Source: Planctomycetota bacterium
Lineage (GTDB): Bacteria > Planctomycetota > Planctomycetia > Pirellulales > Pirellulaceae
Reading direction: 5' to 3'
Length of the DNA: 64,000 nt
Assembly (NCBI GenBank): GCA_014381825.1
Contig: JACNKX010000083.1
Location: forward strand, 1 to 64,000
Position numbers and translations under genes: made by a program
Notes under the pieces: generated by a model
Told to the model about the DNA's origin: nothing
The model's database searches: none
Seen by the model: only the letters and a program-made list of their open reading frames with translations
In this document: positions 28,514-36,549 of the stretch, piece after piece
Layout: the number at the start of each line of letters is the position of its first letter
Position numbering within the stretch: the stretch's first letter is position 1

Positions 28514-28606
28514 TTACGCTTTATTGCCCCATAGGATATACCCGACGACCGCGACGGTAAGCGAACACAGAATGGTAACACCCAGGATTCCAATCAAACC
28601 TTCCAC
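28514..28606 (-). CDS. 30-residue single-pass membrane peptide
   Basis: A short GTG-initiated frame too small for usual gene calling. GGAG lies seven bases upstream of the GTG at 28606. The product begins MEGLIGILGVTILCS, continues with VAVVGYILWGNKA, and is one hydrophobic helix with a short positively charged end. Start, stop and membrane profile look like real small membrane proteins such as transporter or oxidase subunits. It lies antisense and directly beside the tripartite transporter genes, so a role as a small transporter accessory is possible but unproven. Confidence 0.5.
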   Translation of the reverse strand: MEGLIGILGVTILCSLTVAVVGYILWGNKA

Positions 28607-28675
28607 TGTAGTTCTCCAAGCTCATTTAACAACGAATCGTCGGTCAGCTCGCAATGATACTTTCGGAGCGGCACG

Positions 28676-30010
28676 ATGAGTAGGTGGGTTTTCTGGCTTG
28701 CAGCGTATTCTACGTTAAACTGCTTCGACGCTGGAACGCTGGCAGCCGAAGACTATCCCCAGCATACCGTTTCGATCGTCTGCCCGTGGTCACCTGGCGG
28801 CGGTACAGATCGAGTTTCGCGGTTCTGGGCCGGTGCGTTGGAGAAGGAGTTTGGCCAGCCATTCGTCGTAGTCAATCGAACTGGCGGTGCGGGGGCGGTA
28901 GGGCATTTTGCGAGTGCGTCAGCCAAGCCCGACGGGCACACGATCGGCATGATCACGTTCGAGCTGTCGACGATGCATCGCATGAAGATTTCAAAGTTGA
29001 CCTTTGAAAACTATGAATGCCTGATGCAAGTCAACGCAGATCCCGCGGCGATTATCGTCAGAAGCGAATCGAAATGGCAATCACTTGCCGAATTGCTGGA
29101 CGACATTCGCTCGCAGCCAGGCAAACTGAAGATGTCCGGCACAGCGACAGGTGGGGCTTGGGATTTGGCTCGAGCCGGCTTGTTGCAAGCCGCTGGTCTT
29201 CCGATCGATTCGGTCGTTTGGGTTCCACATCCCGGCTCGGCTCCGTCGCTGCTCGAATTGATGGGCGGTCATCTCGATGCCGTGTGCTGCAGCGTGCCAG
29301 AAGTCGCTTCGCAGTTGGAGAATGAACAAGTCCGCATCCTCGCCGTGATGTCAGACGAGCGCATGGGCGACTTTCCCGATCTGCCGACCGCCAAGGAACA
29401 AGGAACCGACTGGATCGCTGTCGGCTGGCGCGGGCTTGCTTTGCCGAAGGACACTCCACAGGAAACGGTGAAGATATTAGCCGACCGGTGCTCGAAGATC
29501 GCCGCCTCGAACGCGTATCGCGAATTCATGCAGAAAAACGGATTTGGCATTACGATTCGCGAAACGACCGACTTCACAGACTTCCTTCGCGAGCAAGACG
29601 AACAATGGGAAGTCGTGGTCGAAGCCGCGGGTTACGACGAAGGCGTTTCCGGCAACAACGATCCGGGGCCCCACGCATTGCCTTGGATGCTTGTGATTGG
29701 TTTGGTCGCCGCGGGAAGCTGGGAGTTTGCGACTCGCAAACGAAAGGGCGGGCCAACTGCGCAGGAACCATCGAACCTCGCCATGCCGCTGTTGGTTTGC
29801 GGCGGCTTACTGGGTTACGTGGTTGCCATTAGCTGGCTGGGCTTCGCGATTAGCACGTTCGCTTTCGTGTCGATGACAACGTGGTGGCTCGGAGCGCGGC
29901 CGTGGCAGTCGTTGGTTGCTGCAATGGTTATTACAGCGAGTGTTTGGCTGTCGTTTGTCGTGTTCTTCGAAGTTCAATTGCCAACGGGCGTCTTCGGTTT
30001 GCCGTTTTAG
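28676..30010 (+). CDS. Fused TctC-TctB protein of a tripartite tricarboxylate transporter
   Basis: 444 residues; GGAG eight bases before the ATG. After a signal peptide, residues about 25-325 are a TctC-type extracytoplasmic substrate-binding protein (VSIVCPWSPGGGTDRVSR, GGAGAVGH, KLKMSGTATGG, and VPHPGSAPSLLELMGGHLDA). From about 338 the chain becomes a four-helix TctB-type small membrane subunit ending FGLPF. In other bacteria these are separate genes. The fusion ties the binding protein to the membrane complex and fixes its stoichiometry. Together with TctA directly downstream it should import a carboxylate by a sodium or proton gradient; TctC-type proteins often bind citrate or other dicarboxylates, but the ligand is not readable here. 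Confidence 0.85.
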   Translation: MSRWVFWLAAYSTLNCFDAGTLAAEDYPQHTVSIVCPWSPGGGTDRVSRFWAGALEKEFGQPFVVVNRTGGAGAVGHFASASAKPDGHTIGMITFELSTMHRMKISKLTFENYECLMQVNADPAAIIVRSESKWQSLAELLDDIRSQPGKLKMSGTATGGAWDLARAGLLQAAGLPIDSVVWVPHPGSAPSLLELMGGHLDAVCCSVPEVASQLENEQVRILAVMSDERMGDFPDLPTAKEQGTDWIAVGWRGLALPKDTPQETVKILADRCSKIAASNAYREFMQKNGFGITIRETTDFTDFLREQDEQWEVVVEAAGYDEGVSGNNDPGPHALPWMLVIGLVAAGSWEFATRKRKGGPTAQEPSNLAMPLLVCGGLLGYVVAISWLGFAISTFAFVSMTTWWLGARPWQSLVAAMVITASVWLSFVVFFEVQLPTGVFGLPF

Positions 30011-30039
30011 CTACTCAGTCTTGATTAAAAGTCACGCCC

Positions 30040-31527
30040 TTGATCACCGATCTGCTCACACCACACGTCCTGGTCCCTTGGCTTCTTGCGATGGCGTTTG
30101 GAGTATTTGTTGGTGCAACGCCCGGGCTGACCGCAACGATGGCGGTCGCATTGATCGTTCCGCTGAGCTTTCACATGAGCGATCCGAACGCCGGCCTCGC
30201 AATGATCATTGGCGTCAGCTTCACCGCGATTTTCGCTGGCGATATCCCGGCGACGTACCTTCGCATTCCAGGGACTCCCGCATCGGCGGCTGCCACGCTG
30301 GACGGGCATGAGTTGGCGAAGCAAGGCAAAGGCGGTTTTGCGTTGCTGCTCGATCTGTTTTGTTCGTGCCTTGGCGGATTGGTTGGAGTCGGCTTGCTGA
30401 TGTTAGTCGCATCACCGCTGGCCAAGTTCGCGTTGTTGTTTAGCGACTTCGAATACTTCTGGCTCGGCGTGCTTGGCTTGAGCATGAGCGCCTTTGTCAC
30501 ACAAGGCAGCACAGCGCGCGGGATGATCGCCGCGATGCTTGGTGTGTTGATCGGAACGGTTGGGATGGATGTCGTGATGGGCGGACCTCGCTATGCGGTG
30601 CTCGACAACATCGGCGGTGCCGAATTGAAGCGAGGTTTCGAATTCATTCCGGTCATGATTGGTCTGTTTGGCATCGCGGAGGTATTGCGGAACGTCGGCA
30701 AAGATGCTTCGTGGTCGGAATCAAGCATCAAGCATTCCTCGACATCGCTGCGTGAGACTTGGCTCGCAATTTGGAGGCACAAGTTCACGATGCTCGTGTC
30801 GGCGGTATGTGGCACGTTGATCGGTGCCTTGCCGGGTGCCGGAGCTGATGTTGCAGCGTGGGGCGCGTATGGGTTGGCGAAGAAAACGTCTGACACCCCA
30901 AATGAGTTTGGGAAAGGAGCAACCGCCGGAGTTGTCGCACCAACGAGTGCGAACAACGCTGCAGTGGCTGGTGCTTGGATTCCAGCGTTGGTGTTTGGCA
31001 TTCCAGGCGACGCCGTGACGGCGATCGTTCTTGGAGCCATGTTGATGTACAACATCACTCCCGGGCCTGAACTGTTCAAAGGCGATATGACTCAAGTTCG
31101 TGGCATCTTCTGGATTGCCTTGCTCACCCAAGTTTTGCTACTACCGGCGGGCTACCTCGGACTGAAGGCATTCGGCTTTGTGCTGCGTCTGCCGCGACGT
31201 TTTGTATTGACGTCGGTCGTCGTATTTTCCGTCGTCGGTGCGTATGCGTTGAACAACAGCATGTTTGACGTCTATGTCATGCTGGCATTTGGCTTGATCG
31301 GCTTTATCCTAGAGTCGAATCGCATTCCCCTTGCACCGCTCATACTCGGCTTGATCCTTGGCAAACTTGTCGAACAAAAACTCCGCACCGGTTTGATTTC
31401 GTCAGGCGGCGACCTTACGCCAATGTTTACGAGGCCAATCTGTATTGGGCTAATCGTACTGTTGCTGGCAATGATGACCGGCGGCCCGCTCATGAAGGCG
31501 ATGCAGCGCAACAGGACGACGCCTTAA
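30040..31527 (+). CDS. Large membrane subunit TctA of the tripartite transporter
   Basis: 495 residues, starting at a TTG at 30040 (ITDLLTPHVLVPWLLAMAFG); no later in-frame start leaves the first helix complete. About twelve hydrophobic helices. The TctA signature GATPGLTATMAVAL follows the first helix, and LPGAGADVAAWGAYGLAK is the second copy of the inverted motif. TctA forms the transport pathway and is the partner of TctB and the binding protein. It begins 29 bases after the fused TctC-TctB gene, so both are co-transcribed. Start choice is uncertain because the Shine-Dalgarno is weak. Confidence 0.92.
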   Translation: MITDLLTPHVLVPWLLAMAFGVFVGATPGLTATMAVALIVPLSFHMSDPNAGLAMIIGVSFTAIFAGDIPATYLRIPGTPASAAATLDGHELAKQGKGGFALLLDLFCSCLGGLVGVGLLMLVASPLAKFALLFSDFEYFWLGVLGLSMSAFVTQGSTARGMIAAMLGVLIGTVGMDVVMGGPRYAVLDNIGGAELKRGFEFIPVMIGLFGIAEVLRNVGKDASWSESSIKHSSTSLRETWLAIWRHKFTMLVSAVCGTLIGALPGAGADVAAWGAYGLAKKTSDTPNEFGKGATAGVVAPTSANNAAVAGAWIPALVFGIPGDAVTAIVLGAMLMYNITPGPELFKGDMTQVRGIFWIALLTQVLLLPAGYLGLKAFGFVLRLPRRFVLTSVVVFSVVGAYALNNSMFDVYVMLAFGLIGFILESNRIPLAPLILGLILGKLVEQKLRTGLISSGGDLTPMFTRPICIGLIVLLLAMMTGGPLMKAMQRNRTTP

Positions 31528-31574
31528 AGAGTGGCACGGGCGTGCGGTTGACCCCACACCCGGCAAACGACAGG

Positions 31575-31847
31575 CTACCGCGTTGCGATTCCCAACTTCT
31601 CGATCTCCGTCGCGAGGACGAGCAAGTCAGCACGTTCGGGAGCAACCGGGTCTTTCAGTAGCGGCGCATGCGGTGCGCCGAGATCGCCTGAAATAACGAA
31701 TCGTTGCCCTTCGCCATTAAACTCGATGTAACACGAGCCGAGAATGTCACCGGCAGGGCTGAGTCGGATTTGTAGTCCGATCCGGGAATGGACGGAGTAC
31801 GTCTCCAACCTACCGCGACCAATTCCTTGCCACCGTTTCAGCTGCAA
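31575..31847 (-). pseudogene. Remnant of a metallo-beta-lactamase (beta-CASP) RNase
   Basis: A 90-codon minus-strand frame. The product contains IRLSPAGDILGSCYIEF and FVISGDLGAPHAPLL, which match the PAGHILGSA and SGDLGR segments of MBL/beta-CASP RNA-cleaving enzymes of the Ysh1/CPSF73 type. The Asp of SGDLG is kept, but the motif-3 His of AGH is Asp. The HxHxDH metal site, the beta-CASP domain and the rest are absent, and the match ends after LVLATE where ESTYG is expected. I read it as a decayed fragment of about 90 residues. The start is unclear, probably TTG. Confidence 0.6.
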
Positions 31848-31920
31848 CTAAATTGAGAATACATCAGGCTCGGCGCTCTTCCCGCGATCGATCGACTTTT
31901 ATTGCCCTCCTCGGAACGCA

Positions 31921-34470
31921 ATGCGTTTCCGTGTCGTCACCTTGATGGCGATGGGCAACCGTCTAACCAGGGAAGCTTCACCGAGGCCAAAGATGCGGGA
32001 TCAGAACACTGCGCCATCGCGCGAGTCGACCGCGCGCAACCGCCTATTGAGCAGCGACGGCGATACACCAACGCGCCTTGCGATAAACAACTACGATCCA
32101 GCGGCGTCGCCCCCCGCCGGCCAGCCGAGTGACGAACTGCGAGTGTTGGGGCCATACGATATTATTCGCATGCTAGGGCAAGGCGGCATGGGATTGGTAT
32201 TGTTGGGACACGATCCGACACTGGACCGCTTGGTGGCCATCAAGTTGCTACGATCGGATCGCACCGATGCCGAATCGAGACAGCGTTTTGTGCGCGAGGC
32301 CCGAGCGGTGGCGGCGATTCAGCATGACCACGTCGTAACGATCCATAGTGTAGCGAATCCGCGATCCGGTCTGCCATATTTCGTCATGCCTTACATCGCG
32401 GGCCCGACGTTGCGACAGCAGATTGATGCGGACACGCAGTTCGAGCCAGCCCGATCCGCGCAACTTGCCATCGAAATCGCCAGCGGTCTGTCGGCCGCAC
32501 ACGAAGCCGGCTTGGTGCATCGCGACATCAAACCCGACAATGTCATGCTCGACCCCGTCGATGGCCGCGCAAAGATCATGGACTTCGGTTTAGTTCGACT
32601 GGCCGAGTCGGACGTGATCACGCAGACCGGCACAAGCGCTGGAACGCCTGAATACATGAGTCCCGAGCAGATCGACAAACCGGGATCCGTCGATCAACGC
32701 ACGGACGTTTACAGCCTTGGCGTAACGCTTTACGAGATGCTCACCGGGACGCGTCCCTTCGCCGGCGCTCCGCACATGATCATGCAACAAGTTTTGTCGG
32801 ACGAGCCTCGGCGACCTCGCAAACTAAACGATCGTATTCCTCGCGACTTGGAGATCGTCTGCTTACGCGCGATAGAAAAAGATCCAGCTCGCCGTTATCA
32901 AACCGCGGCTGACTTTGGCGATGATCTGGGCCGCTGGCTACGCGGAGAAGCGATCATCGCTCGCTCCATCGGACCCGTCGGCAGGCTCTTGCGTTGGCGG
33001 CGACGCCAGGCAGCATTGGCGAACTTGGCCACCGCGCTCGTCGTCGTGATCGCAGTTGCCATTGGGGCCGTGCTGATTCAGTGGCGGCGCGCGGAATATC
33101 ATCTCGCCGAATCGCGTCGGCAAGAGGTCCAAAGAATCGCCAAGGAAGCTGAAGTCGAGGATGCATCGCGACATGTCGCGCAAGCTTCGAAGGAAGTCGA
33201 ACAGGCATCCCAGCAAGCCGAGGATGCATCGCGTGAGGCAGAACAGGCTCGCGGACAGATCCTAACGGCCATTCTCTACTCGCAAGTCAGGCAAGACACG
33301 CGGCCCGACAACGCGATGCGTAAGTTCTTTGAAGCGCTCTCGTCGATGCCAATGAAGGTCATTAATGAGCATGGCGATGATCCCGAAAAGGCTGTCGAAG
33401 TCGCCGCCGCCTACATGAGTCTCGGTCAGTTGAAATGGCGAAGCGGCGATCAGCGGGCTGCTCTCGGTGCTTACAATGCCGCCCGTCAGCGATATAGCTC
33501 GCTCTCCGGCAAGCAACCCGAGGATGCGAACCTTCGGCATTTGTTGGCTACCGCTCATCACTGGGCGGGAATTCTTCAACAGGAATTTGGCGAAGTGACA
33601 GCAGCGTTGGAGGCACATGAGCAGGCTCGCCGCATCCAACGTGAACTCGTCGAGCGAAGTCCGACGGCACCGAACTATCTGCTGGACTTGGCCAATAGCG
33701 AGATCGAGGTTGGCACGCTCCAGGCAACGTTAGGAAAAAATGCCGAGGCGACCGCGGCTCACGAGGAAGCACGTCGCGCGTTGCGCCGAATTGAACGCGC
33801 GAACGCCGGCACGACCATCGCAGCGATGCGCAAGGAACTTGCTATCGCCTATCGAAAGCTCGGGGATGGGCTGCGTCTTCATTCGTCCGATGCAACCGTG
33901 TCGGAGGTTTATCAGCAGGCGATCGACTTCGGACGCGCTGCCTCTAGCGGCTCGCCGGCCCAAATAGACGTGCAATCCGAATTGGCGATCGCGCTCAACC
34001 AGTTCGGCGAGTGTTTGATCGAGAGTGGTCGTCTGGATGAGGCGAGCCATGCATTCAAGGAAGCTGTGTTGCTGCAACGGAAGGTCGTAAAAAGATCACC
34101 GCTGACGGAAACACAAAACTGGTTCAGGGTTCACCTAAAGAACCTCGCGCAGGTCGAACGCCGACTCGGCAACTTACAACTCGCCGTCGAAGCAATTGTC
34201 GAGCGGCAAGCTATAACCCGAGGCGACGCGGACGAAGTACTCTGGTCGGCTTTGGAGATCGCCCGGTGCCTGTCGCAACTCGAGTCCTCGCCGAACGCAG
34301 GAACATCTGGGCTACATCGTGAATTCACGAGTCTCGCGCTCGCGGCCCTGTCACACGCGGTCGAAATTGGATTCGAAGATACTGAGCGATTGAAGACTGA
34401 GCCCGCCTTGGCTCCGCTGCGAGAAATGCCCGAGTTCCAGCAACACATCAACTCAGGTGATTCCCGCTAG
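31921..34470 (+). CDS. Eukaryote-like Ser/Thr protein kinase with TM segment and TPRs
   Basis: Up to 849 residues. A PknB-type kinase domain lies about 79-340: glycine loop LGQGGMGLV, catalytic Lys in VAIKLL (about 108), HRDIKPDN (about 200-207), DFGLVR (221), GTPEYMSPEQ. A single transmembrane segment follows at about 365-388 (basic then hydrophobic, ALVVVIAVAIGAVLIQW), then a coiled-coil-like stretch of repeated Ala-Ser-Gln-Glu, then TPR-like repeats to the end. A membrane kinase, probably cytoplasmic kinase domain with the TPRs outside or in the periplasm. The start is uncertain; ATGs at 31951 and 31993 would also keep the kinase. It is the first gene of the kinase-Hsp70-FHA-J locus. Confidence 0.93.
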   Translation: MRFRVVTLMAMGNRLTREASPRPKMRDQNTAPSRESTARNRLLSSDGDTPTRLAINNYDPAASPPAGQPSDELRVLGPYDIIRMLGQGGMGLVLLGHDPTLDRLVAIKLLRSDRTDAESRQRFVREARAVAAIQHDHVVTIHSVANPRSGLPYFVMPYIAGPTLRQQIDADTQFEPARSAQLAIEIASGLSAAHEAGLVHRDIKPDNVMLDPVDGRAKIMDFGLVRLAESDVITQTGTSAGTPEYMSPEQIDKPGSVDQRTDVYSLGVTLYEMLTGTRPFAGAPHMIMQQVLSDEPRRPRKLNDRIPRDLEIVCLRAIEKDPARRYQTAADFGDDLGRWLRGEAIIARSIGPVGRLLRWRRRQAALANLATALVVVIAVAIGAVLIQWRRAEYHLAESRRQEVQRIAKEAEVEDASRHVAQASKEVEQASQQAEDASREAEQARGQILTAILYSQVRQDTRPDNAMRKFFEALSSMPMKVINEHGDDPEKAVEVAAAYMSLGQLKWRSGDQRAALGAYNAARQRYSSLSGKQPEDANLRHLLATAHHWAGILQQEFGEVTAALEAHEQARRIQRELVERSPTAPNYLLDLANSEIEVGTLQATLGKNAEATAAHEEARRALRRIERANAGTTIAAMRKELAIAYRKLGDGLRLHSSDATVSEVYQQAIDFGRAASSGSPAQIDVQSELAIALNQFGECLIESGRLDEASHAFKEAVLLQRKVVKRSPLTETQNWFRVHLKNLAQVERRLGNLQLAVEAIVERQAITRGDADEVLWSALEIARCLSQLESSPNAGTSGLHREFTSLALAALSHAVEIGFEDTERLKTEPALAPLREMPEFQQHINSGDSR

Positions 34471-34550
34471 AAGAAATCAGAGACGCCTCACCACCTTGAT
34501 ACTTCTCAAGCCGACTCAGCTGCGATCGGAACATCAAGACAAGACGCCAG

Positions 34551-36545
34551 TCAAACGCCCAATGCCGCAATGAGACATACAACTTCCTTGAACTGTTCCG
34601 CTGTACCTGTCGGTTGAAACTCAGCCTTGAAGCACTCGCGACCCAAGACGAGACAGGCGAAATTCGCCTGAGTGCGGTATTGGTCGAAGCGGGTCTTAGC
34701 CGCAGCAAGTTGTGAGCTAGACTGAAGCTTCTCACTGCCGCCTTCGGCTTGTTGGCAAGCTTGCTCGGCGTGGTTGAATGCGGCCTTGGCGGCGCGATAG
34801 GCAGCGGTAGCCTTTTGTGCAGCGGCTTGGCTGCGTTGAAGGGCGTCAGGAGTTACTTTGCCCACAGCTGCGTAGCCGATTTTAATGTAGAGCCCGTCAA
34901 GTCGCCGCAGTAGACCGCCACGATCGTTCTTGTCGATCGGTGCCACGGCATCGGGGGCGAAACCGGTGTTCGGCTTCTCTTCCCGGCCGAGCAATCTTGC
35001 TCGCCAGGTCGGTAAGTCTTCCAATTCGTTGGCGTTGTCCCGTCTAATTTCAACGTGTGCGGATTGCCGCGTTTCAGGGACACGAGCGGAAACTGCGATC
35101 CGACCGTTGGCAGCGTAACTGTAAATCACTTCGATCTTGCTGCCTTGCGGCAGTCCTGGCGGCAAGTCTCGGACCACACACTCGCCTAGCGCAATACACT
35201 CTTCGGGGCGGTGGCTTTCGCCTTCAAGTACGGCGACTTTGACGTTGCGTTGATCCGGCTTTGCGGTCCGAAATGTTCCCATCGTGCGACACGGCAGCGG
35301 TGTGTTCTTTGGAATCAAGATTGCATTGACTCGCTCACTTGTCTTCGTGTCGAGCCCGATTACGCCGAGGCTGTGCGAGTTTACGTTGACCAGAATGCAG
35401 CTCACTCCCAGATTGTCGTCGCCTTGCTGCATTAACATCCCAGCGTAGAGGGCGGCCCCGTGGGCGACGGCCTCGTCGGGCGAGGCCGAACGATCAGGAG
35501 CCTTTCCCGTCGAATGCTTGAGCATTTCAGAAACCATGGGCATTCTACTTGATCCGCCAACGAGTAGAATTCGATCGATTTGCGACCAGTTCAAACCCGC
35601 TTCCTTGACGACGATCGACGTCGTCGTCTCGGTGCGTTCAAGCAAGTCTCGTGTCATCTCTTCAAACTGTTGTCGGGTGATCTCGACCCGAGTTCGCACT
35701 CCAGCATGAAAGACGACAACGTTTGTCGAGCTGCGTTGTGACAGTGTGTGTTTAACTTCCTGGGCATCGAGCCACAATTGCGCAGCGTCCTGAGGATCGC
35801 TGCGTGGATCAACGCCGTGTTGGAGGATGAATTGTTCGGACAGATGTTCGACGATTCTTTCGTCGAAATCCTTCCCGCCAAGCTGCACGTCTCCGTCGGT
35901 GGCGATCGCTCGGAAATGTGGGCCTTTGATTTCCAGAATCGTGACGTCGAACGTCCCGCCGCCGAGGTCGTAAACTAGCACCTTCATCGGCTCGCGTTCT
36001 GTCGATTCTCCCGCGCTGTCGCGTTGCAAGAAACCGTGTTGGTGACCATAGGCCACGGCAGCGGCGGTCGGTTCATTGATGATGTCTAAAACTTCAAGGC
36101 CAGCCAGCCGACCGGCGTCTTGTGTTGCCTTGCGTCGCGACTCGTCGAAAAACGCAGGGACCGTGATCACGACTTGCTTGATGGGGCCAAGGCGTTGTTC
36201 AGCGTCTCGTTTCAATTGCTCAAGCACGAAGGCGCTCAATACTTCCGGCGGTACCTGGACACCACGCACCTCGCGACGATAGACGACGGTCCCGACGTCA
36301 CGCTTGAAGCACTCCGCATACGACGCGGGCACCATTGCGGATGCCTTCAACGCTTCGCGTCCCACGACGATCTCGTGTTGGTCGACGAGAACGGCGCTCG
36401 GCGTGAGCATGTCGCCGAGACTGTTATTCAATGTGGCCGGCCTACCAGCTTCGTCCAGGTAGGCGATTGCCGAAAAGGTAGTGCCCAGATCGATTCCAAT
36501 GGGCCGCTGCGAAGGACGGCTTCCACCTTGATTCACTTTAGACAT
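34551..36545 (-). CDS. Hsp70/DnaK-like chaperone, divergent
   Basis: 664 residues from the ATG at 36545. The frame extends further to 36626, but the usual Hsp70 N-terminus begins near IGIDLGTTFSAIAYL. ATPase motifs are intact: IDLGTTFS, VPAFFDESRR, INEPTAAAVAYG, YDLGGGTFDV and LVGGSSRMPMV. The substrate-binding part is recognisable (LGVIGLDTK, LPCRTMGTFRTAK), while the C-terminal lid is short and Lys/Ala-rich rather than the DnaK form. It is an ATP-driven chaperone but not the housekeeping DnaK. The gene lies four bases after the FHA/pseudo-protease stop on the same strand, in one operon, and near a J-like protein gene. Confidence 0.9.
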   Translation of the reverse strand: MSKVNQGGSRPSQRPIGIDLGTTFSAIAYLDEAGRPATLNNSLGDMLTPSAVLVDQHEIVVGREALKASAMVPASYAECFKRDVGTVVYRREVRGVQVPPEVLSAFVLEQLKRDAEQRLGPIKQVVITVPAFFDESRRKATQDAGRLAGLEVLDIINEPTAAAVAYGHQHGFLQRDSAGESTEREPMKVLVYDLGGGTFDVTILEIKGPHFRAIATDGDVQLGGKDFDERIVEHLSEQFILQHGVDPRSDPQDAAQLWLDAQEVKHTLSQRSSTNVVVFHAGVRTRVEITRQQFEEMTRDLLERTETTTSIVVKEAGLNWSQIDRILLVGGSSRMPMVSEMLKHSTGKAPDRSASPDEAVAHGAALYAGMLMQQGDDNLGVSCILVNVNSHSLGVIGLDTKTSERVNAILIPKNTPLPCRTMGTFRTAKPDQRNVKVAVLEGESHRPEECIALGECVVRDLPPGLPQGSKIEVIYSYAANGRIAVSARVPETRQSAHVEIRRDNANELEDLPTWRARLLGREEKPNTGFAPDAVAPIDKNDRGGLLRRLDGLYIKIGYAAVGKVTPDALQRSQAAAQKATAAYRAAKAAFNHAEQACQQAEGGSEKLQSSSQLAAAKTRFDQYRTQANFACLVLGRECFKAEFQPTGTAEQFKEVVCLIAALGV

Positions 36546-36549
36546 AACG

